From: JAEWSN01 sp942493335
GTDB lineage: Bacteria > Bacillota > Clostridia > DSM-8532
NCBI GenBank assembly: GCA_942493335.1
Contig: OW818693.1
Coordinates: 3,162,001 to 3,226,000 of the forward strand
Length of the DNA: 64,000 nucleotides
Direction: 5' to 3'
Below the pieces are notes generated by a model. It was given only the letters and a program-made list of their open reading frames with translations, was not told where the DNA came from and searched no databases. This document shows positions 57,635 through 64,000 of this stretch, one piece after another. Each line of letters starts with the position of its first letter. Position 1 is the first letter of the stretch. The position numbers and the translations under genes were made by a program.

Positions 57635-57968
57635 GCTGGGCATCCTGGTGGCGGTGGTCCGCAAGGTGGAAGCGATCGTCCGCGAGCAGCAGCTGACAAA
57701 GGTGGATACGCTGGTGTTGCAGATTGGCGAACTCGCCTCCGTGGTACCGCACTATATCGAGCAGTGCTATCCTGCGGCTGTTCATGACACTCTGCTGGCG
57801 GAAACCCGGCTGCAGATTGAAATCCTGCCGGCAAATGGGCGCTGCAAGGCCTGCGGCAAGGGGTTCAACGTGGTGGCGAACCACCGCGTCTGCCCGGACT
57901 GCAGTCAGGATTCCTGGGAGCTGCTGGGCGGCCGTGAATTCATGATCAAGGAGATTGTGGCGTGCTAG
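57627..57968 (+). CDS. hypA: HypA, nickel metallochaperone
   Basis: A 113-residue chaperone. MHELGI at the start holds the nickel-binding His2 and Glu3; a zinc site of two CxxC pairs, CKACGK and CPDCSQ, is at about 72-92. It hands nickel to HypB. Length and motifs are complete. It overlaps the upstream FAD gene by eight bases and is the last gene of the operon; a convergent lipoprotein gene ends 23 bases away. Confidence 0.95.
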   Translation: MHELGILVAVVRKVEAIVREQQLTKVDTLVLQIGELASVVPHYIEQCYPAAVHDTLLAETRLQIEILPANGRCKACGKGFNVVANHRVCPDCSQDSWELLGGREFMIKEIVAC

Positions 57969-57991
57969 GACGGCCTCTATGTGAAGATCGG

Positions 57992-59134
57992 CTACTTTGC
58001 CGTTCCGACCAGTGTTCCGGTGAACCGGTAGGCTGAGTCGCCACGGCCCCAGTGCAATTCGACATCGGCACCACGGACCAGGATCCGTATGGGGACGTTT
58101 GCTTTCCTTTCCATGTCCGGCGCGCCTCCCCAGACATCATTACCGGACGAATCGTGTCCCGTCGAGGAAGTCTGGAATCGTGTGACCATTTCTGGCGTGC
58201 CCGTAGCCATCCAATCCGCTGCTGAAGCGGTCGCCGAAGCGGATACTGAGGCGGTTCCAGGTTTGGAACCGCCTGTTTCCGCACCGACAAAAGCTGTTTC
58301 CATGAATGCTTCATACGCCGGTGCGTCATATGGCACCATTTCCACAACAGCGGAAACGGCTTCGGTGGTGTAGGACTGCTGAATCGTGTCGACGACCAAA
58401 TCCGAGTCTTCCTGGAGCAGGGCGGTGATGTCCGCCTCGTCAACCTTGCCGGTCAGCAGCATCTTGCCCTGGTACGTACCCGATGGATCCATACCCCCAG
58501 GCTTGTCCATGGAGACATATAGATTCATGTGCCATGTCAAACCACCAAGCTCCACTGTGCAGCTGTCATCCAAACGGATCGCCCAATCGGCAGCCTTCGG
58601 TGTGGGCGAGGGGGGCGTTTTTACCGTTTTCGTTGCGGTTTGTTTGGATTCTGCACGTTCACGAGTCCTTCGATTCTCTTCCCCAAGCACCCGGGTTTCG
58701 AAGGCTGTCAGATCCTCGCCTGCCGCAAGTTTTTCCCGGATTCTTTTCACTTGCTGCTGATGTTCCCGGTACTGTTCCATTTCCGATTCGGTGAGCGGCT
58801 CTTGGTGTTCCACCTTCTCAAGGATGCGCTCTATCGCCTCATCTTTGGATTCGGTCGAAGAACCGGGATCGGTGTTTTCGCCGATAGGAACATCCGAAGA
58901 CGATGATGTATCCGTCTCCTTGTCGGACGATGGTGTGATGGCATCGCCGGATTGCGGATCATAGCCCAGAATAAGGCCTTTCGGGTCGCGAAGCGCGGAT
59001 GCTTCGGAAGAAGGCACCACGGGCTGTCGACCGCATGCTGGTAGCGATAGCATCAGGAAGAGTATCAGGCCCATCTTCATCCCTGAATTCAGGACAGTTG
59101 GACAGCGGATGGGAAGGAGAACGTTGTGTTTCAT
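57992..59134 (-). CDS. Predicted lipoprotein downstream of the SLH gene
   Basis: A 380-residue protein. The ATG at 59134 overlaps the SLH gene stop (ATGA). A lipobox LPAC is at about residue 34, with a hydrophobic run before it; starting at the ATG at 59080 would give a more ordinary 16-residue signal, but that ATG has a poor ribosome site. A long Ser/Thr/Glu/Asp-rich linker and a helical EQYREHQQQVKRIREKL segment (about 125-150) follow, and a C-terminal beta domain (about 195-380). No family recognised. Probably a cell-surface protein produced together with the SLH protein. Confidence 0.65.
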   Translation of the reverse strand: MKHNVLLPIRCPTVLNSGMKMGLILFLMLSLPACGRQPVVPSSEASALRDPKGLILGYDPQSGDAITPSSDKETDTSSSSDVPIGENTDPGSSTESKDEAIERILEKVEHQEPLTESEMEQYREHQQQVKRIREKLAAGEDLTAFETRVLGEENRRTRERAESKQTATKTVKTPPSPTPKAADWAIRLDDSCTVELGGLTWHMNLYVSMDKPGGMDPSGTYQGKMLLTGKVDEADITALLQEDSDLVVDTIQQSYTTEAVSAVVEMVPYDAPAYEAFMETAFVGAETGGSKPGTASVSASATASAADWMATGTPEMVTRFQTSSTGHDSSGNDVWGGAPDMERKANVPIRILVRGADVELHWGRGDSAYRFTGTLVGTAK

Positions 59135-60624
59135 ACGCGGTAGAAGGTGTCGGAACCTCCCAAAACCTGCAGGGTCAGGCTTTTCCCATCCATCGACAAA
59201 GCAAAGGTGAGTGACTCGTCCGCGGAAGGTGCATTCGTGTAGGTGGCCTTCTGGCCGGAGGCTGCGGGATTTGGATACCAGGCCTCCCGGATGCCCGACA
59301 GCAGAATGTTGCCACCTGATACGGAATAGGAACCCTCCCTGACGACACCGCCGCTGACGATCTGGCCAGACGATACGATCACGTATCGGAACGTGCCATC
59401 CGGTCGAAACACATACCATTCCCCATTATAGACACTGCCAGTCGCATAACCGGTCGCGGGATCCACAAGGGTGCCGGAAGCGCCATCCTGACTCCAGGTT
59501 CCAACAAGCGCCGATGTCCCTGTCGGAGTGGAAGACGCCTGAGCTGGTGTGGTGGAAGAGGCTGGAGTGGGCGTCAAGACGCCTGTTCCGGTCATATCCT
59601 TATAGGTTCGCTTGGACATGATGATCGCCGCTTCGCGCGTCGCCTGTCCGTACCCTCTGGCGATTTGATCCGTGGTAGTGGCTTTTGGCATGAAGTTGCC
59701 GGCGGCATCACCCTTGATGATTTCGTGCAGGGCCATATACTTCGCCGCTTCAACCGCGTAGCCGGAGATATGCTTTTGATCGCTGAACGGTTTGGCACTT
59801 GCTACACTGTAGTTGCCATTCGGGGCGATTTTCCTGATGGCACGGAACAACATGGCGGCGCACTGTTCACGCGTGATCAGATCGTCTGGCTTGAAAAGGG
59901 TGGCTGAGACGCCGGTTGTGATGCCCAGTTGCGCTGCCTTTAGAATCTGTGGATTTGTGGTGTCCGAAAAGGGGTTCGGCGAGACGGGGACAGCCGTTTG
60001 GCCGGATACTTCTCCATATAGCAGGACGGCCAATTCGCAAAACTCTTCGCGTGTCACTGGCTTTGTCAGGTCCTTGCCCTGCAGGATGTCCGGGATCAGT
60101 CCGTCGTTCTGCGCTTCCTTGAGCTCGGTTGTCGCCCAGCTGCTCGATAGCAAGCCCAGCGTCGCCACGTTGGAATAGGGCGACTTGCCGCCGCGGTTTG
60201 CGGTCAGATCCTCCAGCACCACCTGAATCCGGTAGCCGATCGGCATGCCGCCATCCCATTGGTAGTCTTCCACCCAAAGCTGTTCGAAGTTGTAGCCGCC
60301 GCCGCCAGTGGCATGGGAGGACAGCATGGTTGTGGCGGGAATGTTTTCCACGACAACCCAAACGCCTGTCCCGATGCGCTTTTCAATGTTTACATACCAG
60401 GTCAGCGTACGATCGCCGGTATCGCCTGGCAGATTGTCGATCTTGAAGGACAATGCGGCGGATCCGTAGGGATGCAAGTCGTCCACTGTCATTTCTGAGG
60501 CTGTTAGCGCGTAAGGGTTCAATGTGGATGGTTCGGGCCCTGTGTATTCCGCAAAGGCAGTGTTTCCGCACATCACGGTCAATAGCAGGACGATGGCCAA
60601 GAGGAATGAAGAACGTCTTTTCAT
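59131..60624 (-). CDS. Secreted S-layer-homology (SLH) domain protein
   Basis: A 497-residue exported protein. The signal peptide ends after AFA near residue 25. An N-terminal beta domain of about 120 residues follows. Three SLH repeats are at about 165-345: WATTELKEAQNDGLIPDILQGKDLTKPVTREEFCELAVLLYG, then NPFSDTTNPQILKAAQLGITTGVSATLFKPDDLITREQCAAMLFRAIRKI, and a third. SLH units bind pyruvylated cell-wall polymers, so this protein is wall-anchored. A Thr/Pro/Ser linker (about 350-370) leads to a C-terminal beta domain (about 375-497) of the lipocalin-like type (VGTWSQDG... GSYSVSGGNILL). The lipoprotein gene is translationally coupled downstream. -10 TATACT at 60705-60700 (minus) is visible, with a weak -35. 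Confidence 0.85.
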   Translation of the reverse strand: MKRRSSFLLAIVLLLTVMCGNTAFAEYTGPEPSTLNPYALTASEMTVDDLHPYGSAALSFKIDNLPGDTGDRTLTWYVNIEKRIGTGVWVVVENIPATTMLSSHATGGGGYNFEQLWVEDYQWDGGMPIGYRIQVVLEDLTANRGGKSPYSNVATLGLLSSSWATTELKEAQNDGLIPDILQGKDLTKPVTREEFCELAVLLYGEVSGQTAVPVSPNPFSDTTNPQILKAAQLGITTGVSATLFKPDDLITREQCAAMLFRAIRKIAPNGNYSVASAKPFSDQKHISGYAVEAAKYMALHEIIKGDAAGNFMPKATTTDQIARGYGQATREAAIIMSKRTYKDMTGTGVLTPTPASSTTPAQASSTPTGTSALVGTWSQDGASGTLVDPATGYATGSVYNGEWYVFRPDGTFRYVIVSSGQIVSGGVVREGSYSVSGGNILLSGIREAWYPNPAASGQKATYTNAPSADESLTFALSMDGKSLTLQVLGGSDTFYRV

Positions 60625-60806
60625 GAAAAGTCCCCCTCTCTCGTGTGAACCGAACAGCCACTGTCACGCCTCCTGTGACGGGATTGTCCAGCCTCTTTCA
60701 GTATAGGAGTGGCTTTGCCATAAAAACAGTCAGCGATTCATTGGAAACATGTAAGAAAAATCCGGCGTTTACTTACAGAAGGCGGATTCCCGGCAGGCGA
60801 GTTGAT

Positions 60807-61604
60807 TCAGGGATTGGCACCAGTTTGCCGTTTGCGGTACTGCCGGGGACTCATTCCGGTTGTACTGCGGAAGAGCCGGACGTAATGGCTGTTGTAGGAG
60901 AATCCAGCCAGCTCGAACGCCTTTTGGATGGGGTGGGTGGGGTCCAGCAGCAATGTCCGCAGTTGCCTCAGTTTCACCTCAAGATGGTAGTCATGAAGGG
61001 TGAAGCCGGTTTCCTCGCGAAACAGCTCCGCTAGCCGTGAGGCGCTGAGCTGGGCGTTGCGGGCGATTTCCCGGACTGGAAGGTTTTCCTGCCAATGGGC
61101 CTCGATAAAAGCCTTTGCGGCCATGACGCCCTGGTGGCGCGGAGTTGCCTCCACCGGTACGAAATAGGTGACCACATGCGTCAGCACACCATCCGCGTTC
61201 CGGATCGGATAGGAGAAGATGTCCTGATAGAGGTTCTGGAAAACCTGGCTCCGATTTACCCGCACCCCGGCCAGTTCTTTGCCGGGAAACCGCACTGCCT
61301 GCGTCAGGATGGTCTCGCCCGCAAAGGCGCGCAGTACATGGTCGTGGATGCCCCAGGCCTCGATGGCGGGGTCTGTGAGGATGTTGTAGGTTCCGAATGC
61401 GGTTGTACGCGTCTCATCCAGCAGCTCATCCAGAAAACGGCGGTTGGCATATACCAGGACACCATCGGCGCGGGAAATGTGCAGCTTGTAAGGAAACTGG
61501 TCCAATACGGCAACCAGCAGGTCCATTGGCAAGGTGCCATCGGCAGGGACGACCTCGAACAAGCACTGGGGATACTGCAGGATCGACAGGGGAACAGGAA
61601 TCAT
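60807..61604 (-). CDS. AraC-family transcriptional regulator with PAS-like domain
   Basis: A 265-residue regulator. The N-terminal part (about 25-130) looks like a PAS fold (YKLHISRADGVLVYANRRFLDELLDETR...). The C-terminal ~95 residues are the double helix-turn-helix: VREIARNAQLSASRLAELFREETGFTLHDYHLEVKLRQLRTLL and FELAGFSYNSHYVRLFRSTTGMSPRQYRK. It overlaps the amino-acid permease gene by four bases (ATGA) and is transcribed after it, so it probably regulates that permease in response to a small ligand. Confidence 0.88.
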   Translation of the reverse strand: MIPVPLSILQYPQCLFEVVPADGTLPMDLLVAVLDQFPYKLHISRADGVLVYANRRFLDELLDETRTTAFGTYNILTDPAIEAWGIHDHVLRAFAGETILTQAVRFPGKELAGVRVNRSQVFQNLYQDIFSYPIRNADGVLTHVVTYFVPVEATPRHQGVMAAKAFIEAHWQENLPVREIARNAQLSASRLAELFREETGFTLHDYHLEVKLRQLRTLLLDPTHPIQKAFELAGFSYNSHYVRLFRSTTGMSPRQYRKRQTGANP

Positions 61605-62929
61605 GCCGCTGCCCCTTTCCGCCCGACAAACAGGTATCCGCCTACCAGAAACACCAGGCAGAACAGGGCGTAGAACGGTGCCAGAGGGTTCTGAAGCCCG
61701 CCGACCAGAATGATGAGGGAGCCGACGATGGCCAGCGACGGTGCGACCCACCCAAAGAAGCGATTGCGAATCTCGCCTTTGGCCGCGAGGCGGAAGACCT
61801 GTACGTACAGGAGGATGTACAGCAGGTATTGCACCACGATGGAGATCTCGGAGATGTCGGAATTCGGCAGGATGTTGAACCGCATCGTCAGGTAATGCAC
61901 ACCGTACCACAGCATCGAGACGCCCAGGAAATAAACGCCGGAACCGGTGGACATTCCGGTTTTTGGATGTATTTCCGCCAACTTTGCGGAGAAGGGAAAC
62001 GCCTTTTCCTGCGCTAATGCATGGGGCGTGCGGATGCCTGCGATCACGAGGCCGTTGACGGTGCCCATGACGGAAATGAGCACACAGACCAAAATGATTT
62101 TGGCACCGAACGCGCCCAGCAGTTGTTCAGCGGCCAGATTGACATGGCCGTCGCCCAGTTCGAGAATGCGATCCGGTCCGATCAGGCGGCTGATGCCGGT
62201 GAAGTAGGCCACATAGATGGCCAGGATGAACAGTGGTGAAATGATCAGCGCGAGCGGCAGATTGCGTTTCGGATTTTTCAGCTCGCCGGAGATGGCGGTG
62301 GCGACAACCCAACCGTCGAAAGCGAAGGCAATGGGGCCGATGGCGGACAGCCAGCCGAGAGATCGGGCACCTTCGGACAGATGTGATGCGGAAGCTGCCT
62401 GAGGATCTCCGAAGAGCAGGCCGGCGATGGCGACAAGGAACAGAGGCAGCAGCTTAACGACGGTGGCCACCCGCTGAAACAGGCCTGCAAAACGCGCGGA
62501 GACAAGGTTGTATCCGATGCAGACCAAAAGGAAGACGACGCCGATGACCATCTGGCGTTCCAGCGTGCCTTCCCATCCGAACAGGATGCAGGCGTAAATG
62601 CCGACGACCCATGAAACGACCACGCCGAGCGTGGGGTAGTAGACCAAGCCGAAGAACCAGCCGAATGCGGCAGACATGCGCCGGTTGATGAACACATCCG
62701 CATACGCCACCACGCCGCCGGGGCGATCCGTACGCTTGGCGAGTTCGCTGACGGACAGGCAGCCGAATACGATAGCGAACGCGGCAAGGCAGAATACGAG
62801 GATGCCCTTGCCGACGCTTCCACCGGTGGCGACGAGGATGTTGTCACTCTTAAAGAAGATCCCGGAGCCGATGACGGTGCCGATGATGAGCGAAATGACG
62901 GTGAACAGACCGTAATGTTGACGGTTCAT
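61601..62929 (-). CDS. APC-family amino-acid permease
   Basis: A 442-residue membrane transporter with about twelve segments. The family start is clear: GLFTVISLIIGTVIGSGIFFKSDNIL, the glycine-rich first segment that binds the substrate backbone; then FCLAAFAIVFGCLSVSELAKRTDRPGGVVAYADVF and AFAFDGWVVATAISGELKNPKRNLP at about 215-240, the typical sixth segment region. It probably imports or exchanges an amino acid or amine. GGGGAGGACC before the ATG. The AraC gene is coupled downstream. Confidence 0.88.
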   Translation of the reverse strand: MNRQHYGLFTVISLIIGTVIGSGIFFKSDNILVATGGSVGKGILVFCLAAFAIVFGCLSVSELAKRTDRPGGVVAYADVFINRRMSAAFGWFFGLVYYPTLGVVVSWVVGIYACILFGWEGTLERQMVIGVVFLLVCIGYNLVSARFAGLFQRVATVVKLLPLFLVAIAGLLFGDPQAASASHLSEGARSLGWLSAIGPIAFAFDGWVVATAISGELKNPKRNLPLALIISPLFILAIYVAYFTGISRLIGPDRILELGDGHVNLAAEQLLGAFGAKIILVCVLISVMGTVNGLVIAGIRTPHALAQEKAFPFSAKLAEIHPKTGMSTGSGVYFLGVSMLWYGVHYLTMRFNILPNSDISEISIVVQYLLYILLYVQVFRLAAKGEIRNRFFGWVAPSLAIVGSLIILVGGLQNPLAPFYALFCLVFLVGGYLFVGRKGAAA

Positions 62930-63604
62930 GGGTCCTCCCCTGGTGTGCCGACCGGTATATGATGGGATTGGGCAGGCAGTATAACCGGCTCTTCCATCAG
63001 ATTACCCCAGTATGGCGACGTTCGCCACCTGTATCTCGTTTCCCGTATACGATCTTTGTCGGATTTGATGTGACATGGCGGGAGACGCTTCTATCAGACA
63101 CTGGAAGGCGAAGTAGAGAGTGCATGGCGACATAGGGCGAGCGCATCAGCATTGCAGAGCAGATGATGCAGCAGAACAATCAGCTGGATCTGGTGCTTTC
63201 TCTCGTAGGCAACGACGCTCGATGGTAGTGATGCAGTGCTACTAGGCATTGAGAAGATCATCGAATTTGACTGGACTGGAGAAAAATTCATGCGTACCTT
63301 GCTATACCCATGAGCTCAGTCACATTTAGCATCGCCTAGCCGACGCGGCGAAGATCGGCACGCACGCCGCATATAAAGCGACTGCTCCAGCAACTCAAGG
63401 GCGACTACCTGCGTCAAATCGAAACGGGAGAAAGCAGGCATGACTTCTTTGGTGATTGGTGCCGGTTTCTTGGGCATACTGATGTGGGATACTTCTTGGG
63501 AGCTTATATTATTCGGCGGTATACCGTCAGTAAGCGCCTATGTTTGTTCTCATACAATAGTTAATCGCCAACCACCACTGGATGTTCGTGAGGTAGTATA
63601 AGTG
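62930..63604. other. 675-bp gap with a decayed coding sequence
   Basis: The left 60 bases are the leader of the permease gene (a TATACT -10-like box is at 62984-62979 on the minus strand). The rest has no intact gene but contains the HELSH-type fragment at 63085-63545. Composition grows AT-richer toward the right end. Confidence 0.5.
63085..63545 (+). pseudogene. Remnant of a zinc metallopeptidase-like gene (HELSH motif)
   Basis: In one + strand frame bases 63309-63326 read HELSHI, an HExxH zinc motif, right after YT and one frameshift away from MRTLLYP. Just downstream, in a different frame from about 63372, the sequence reads RLLQQLKGDYLRQIETGESR and then HDFFGDWCRFLGHTDVGYFLGAYIIRRY, which resembles the GYxxGY C-terminal part of DUF2268-type zinc-dependent proteases. 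Stops and shifts break the frame several times. I see a decayed gene; the exact family is a guess. Confidence 0.45.
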
Positions 63605-64000
63605 TTAAGTATCTTTTGAAATAAACATATCCATCAATCGTAGGTTAAAGGCCTTCTTAACATCACGAAAAGCTTTTATGTTTGAGTAATCAAAATTGAA
63701 TAGCTGAGTTTTTTTTATTGCTGTCATCTCTATCTTTGAGAACTTATCAGTATATTTAAGTTGCGCCTGCTCAAGCAGTAACTCCAGAAAATGAGTTTTC
63801 TCACTATACGTTGGTTCTTCAAATTCACAAATCAAGTCAAATCTTGTTTGTAGCTCAAGTGGAATAACTTTCTTATACTCAGCCTCATTACGTAGATTGG
63901 ATGTAAAAACTATTATATAACCATCCAATTCATATTCTCTTGCCATTGAATCGGTGAATCGCCCCTCTTCAAGCAATTCAAGAAAGAATGAAAAGACGGG
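63605..64000 (-). CDS. AAA+ ATPase, Clp/torsin-like, 5' end cut by window edge
   Basis: The frame is open to the right edge. Visible: FFLELLEEGRFTDS, then YIIVFTSNLRNE, which is the sensor I strand of Clp-type AAA+ domains, then LELQTRFDLICEFEEPTYSEK, matching the arginine-finger region with TRFD, and a C-terminal alpha-helical lid. The start lies outside the window. The codons are much more AT-rich than all neighbours, with few GC-rich stretches, which suggests an acquired gene. Partner, and whether it belongs to a defence or mobile element, cannot be seen from this end. Confidence 0.75.
   Translation of the reverse strand, partial: PVFSFFLELLEEGRFTDSMAREYELDGYIIVFTSNLRNEAEYKKVIPLELQTRFDLICEFEEPTYSEKTHFLELLLEQAQLKYTDKFSKIEMTAIKKTQLFNFDYSNIKAFRDVKKAFNLRLMDMFISKDT

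Noticed and set aside
60663..60682. GTCAC...GTGAC hairpin with an AGGAGGC loop in the SLH leader
   Set aside because: The ribosome-like sequence is about 45 bases from the start codon, too far to act as the ribosome site.
1..64000. CRISPR arrays, rRNA genes, insertion sequences with transposase
   Set aside because: No regularly spaced repeats, rRNA-like blocks or transposase motifs were seen on either strand.

Overview
The window looks like chromosomal DNA of an anaerobic, plant-polymer-using, nitrogen-fixing member of the Bacillota, most likely class Clostridia. The case rests on content, not on a database match. The nif cluster has the Clostridium pasteurianum layout (nifH, two PII-like nifI genes, a long NifD, a NifN-NifB fusion, a thioredoxin-like [2Fe-2S] ferredoxin, a homocitrate synthase split into omega and alpha subunits). 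There are SLH and copper-amine-oxidase-type stalk domains, LplB/LplC/LipO-type sugar ABC genes, lipoprotein signals, strong AGGAGG ribosome sites and sigma-A promoters. Most of the window is GC-rich; the last ~400 bases are clearly AT-rich and look foreign.

Layout. 1-9.9 kb: the end of a HelD-like helicase, a lipoprotein, a rhomboid-fold protein, an acetyltransferase, a DUF2804 protein, a fused and diverged ABC permease, and a GPH/MFS sugar transporter. 10-13.7 kb: a sugar ABC operon (binding protein, two permeases) with a strong hairpin after the binding-protein gene. 14.3-19.4 kb: an exported protein, an ABC-2 exporter and an OmpR-type two-component system, all leftward, behind an 11-bp-phased direct repeat. 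19.6-24.3 kb: a cytoplasmic GH9 glycosidase, then nadB-nadC. 24.3-24.9 kb: a DnaA-box cluster with a long palindrome. 24.9-28.8 kb: a GAF histidine kinase with a NarL-type regulator, an ECF sigma factor, two tRNA-Ser genes and a macro-domain remnant. 29-33 kb: pirin and modABC (molybdate uptake).

33-45 kb is the nitrogen-fixation block: an ANTAR regulator with a terminator in its own leader, another terminator directly before nifH, then nifH-nifI1-nifI2-nifD-nifK-nifE-nifN/B/X-ferredoxin-nifVomega-nifValpha, largely translationally coupled. Molybdate import, cofactor assembly (NifB, NifEN, homocitrate), the enzyme, its PII-type control and an electron carrier are all together. 45-52 kb holds a chemoreceptor, a beta-helix surface protein, an oxidoreductase with an XRE/membrane-protein pair, and an APH-like kinase.

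52-58 kb is the most unusual block. A FadR-type regulator sits opposite a four-gene overlapping operon: a multi-pass membrane protein (DUF5692-like), HypB, a 935-residue Fe-S/FAD/NAD(P) oxidoreductase, and HypA. HypA and HypB normally deliver nickel to NiFe hydrogenase, but no hydrogenase, urease or other known nickel enzyme is in the window. 58-63 kb has a lipoprotein/SLH pair and an amino-acid permease with an AraC regulator. 63-64 kb has a decayed reading frame with an HELSH zinc motif and the edge of an AT-rich AAA+ ATPase gene.

A recurring oddity is short tandem duplications (39-bp units in nifE and the 24.9 kb kinase, about 60 bp at the helD end, about 27 bp near 18.3 kb) and low-complexity inserts in otherwise conserved enzymes (NadB, NifE, NifN-B, the kinase).
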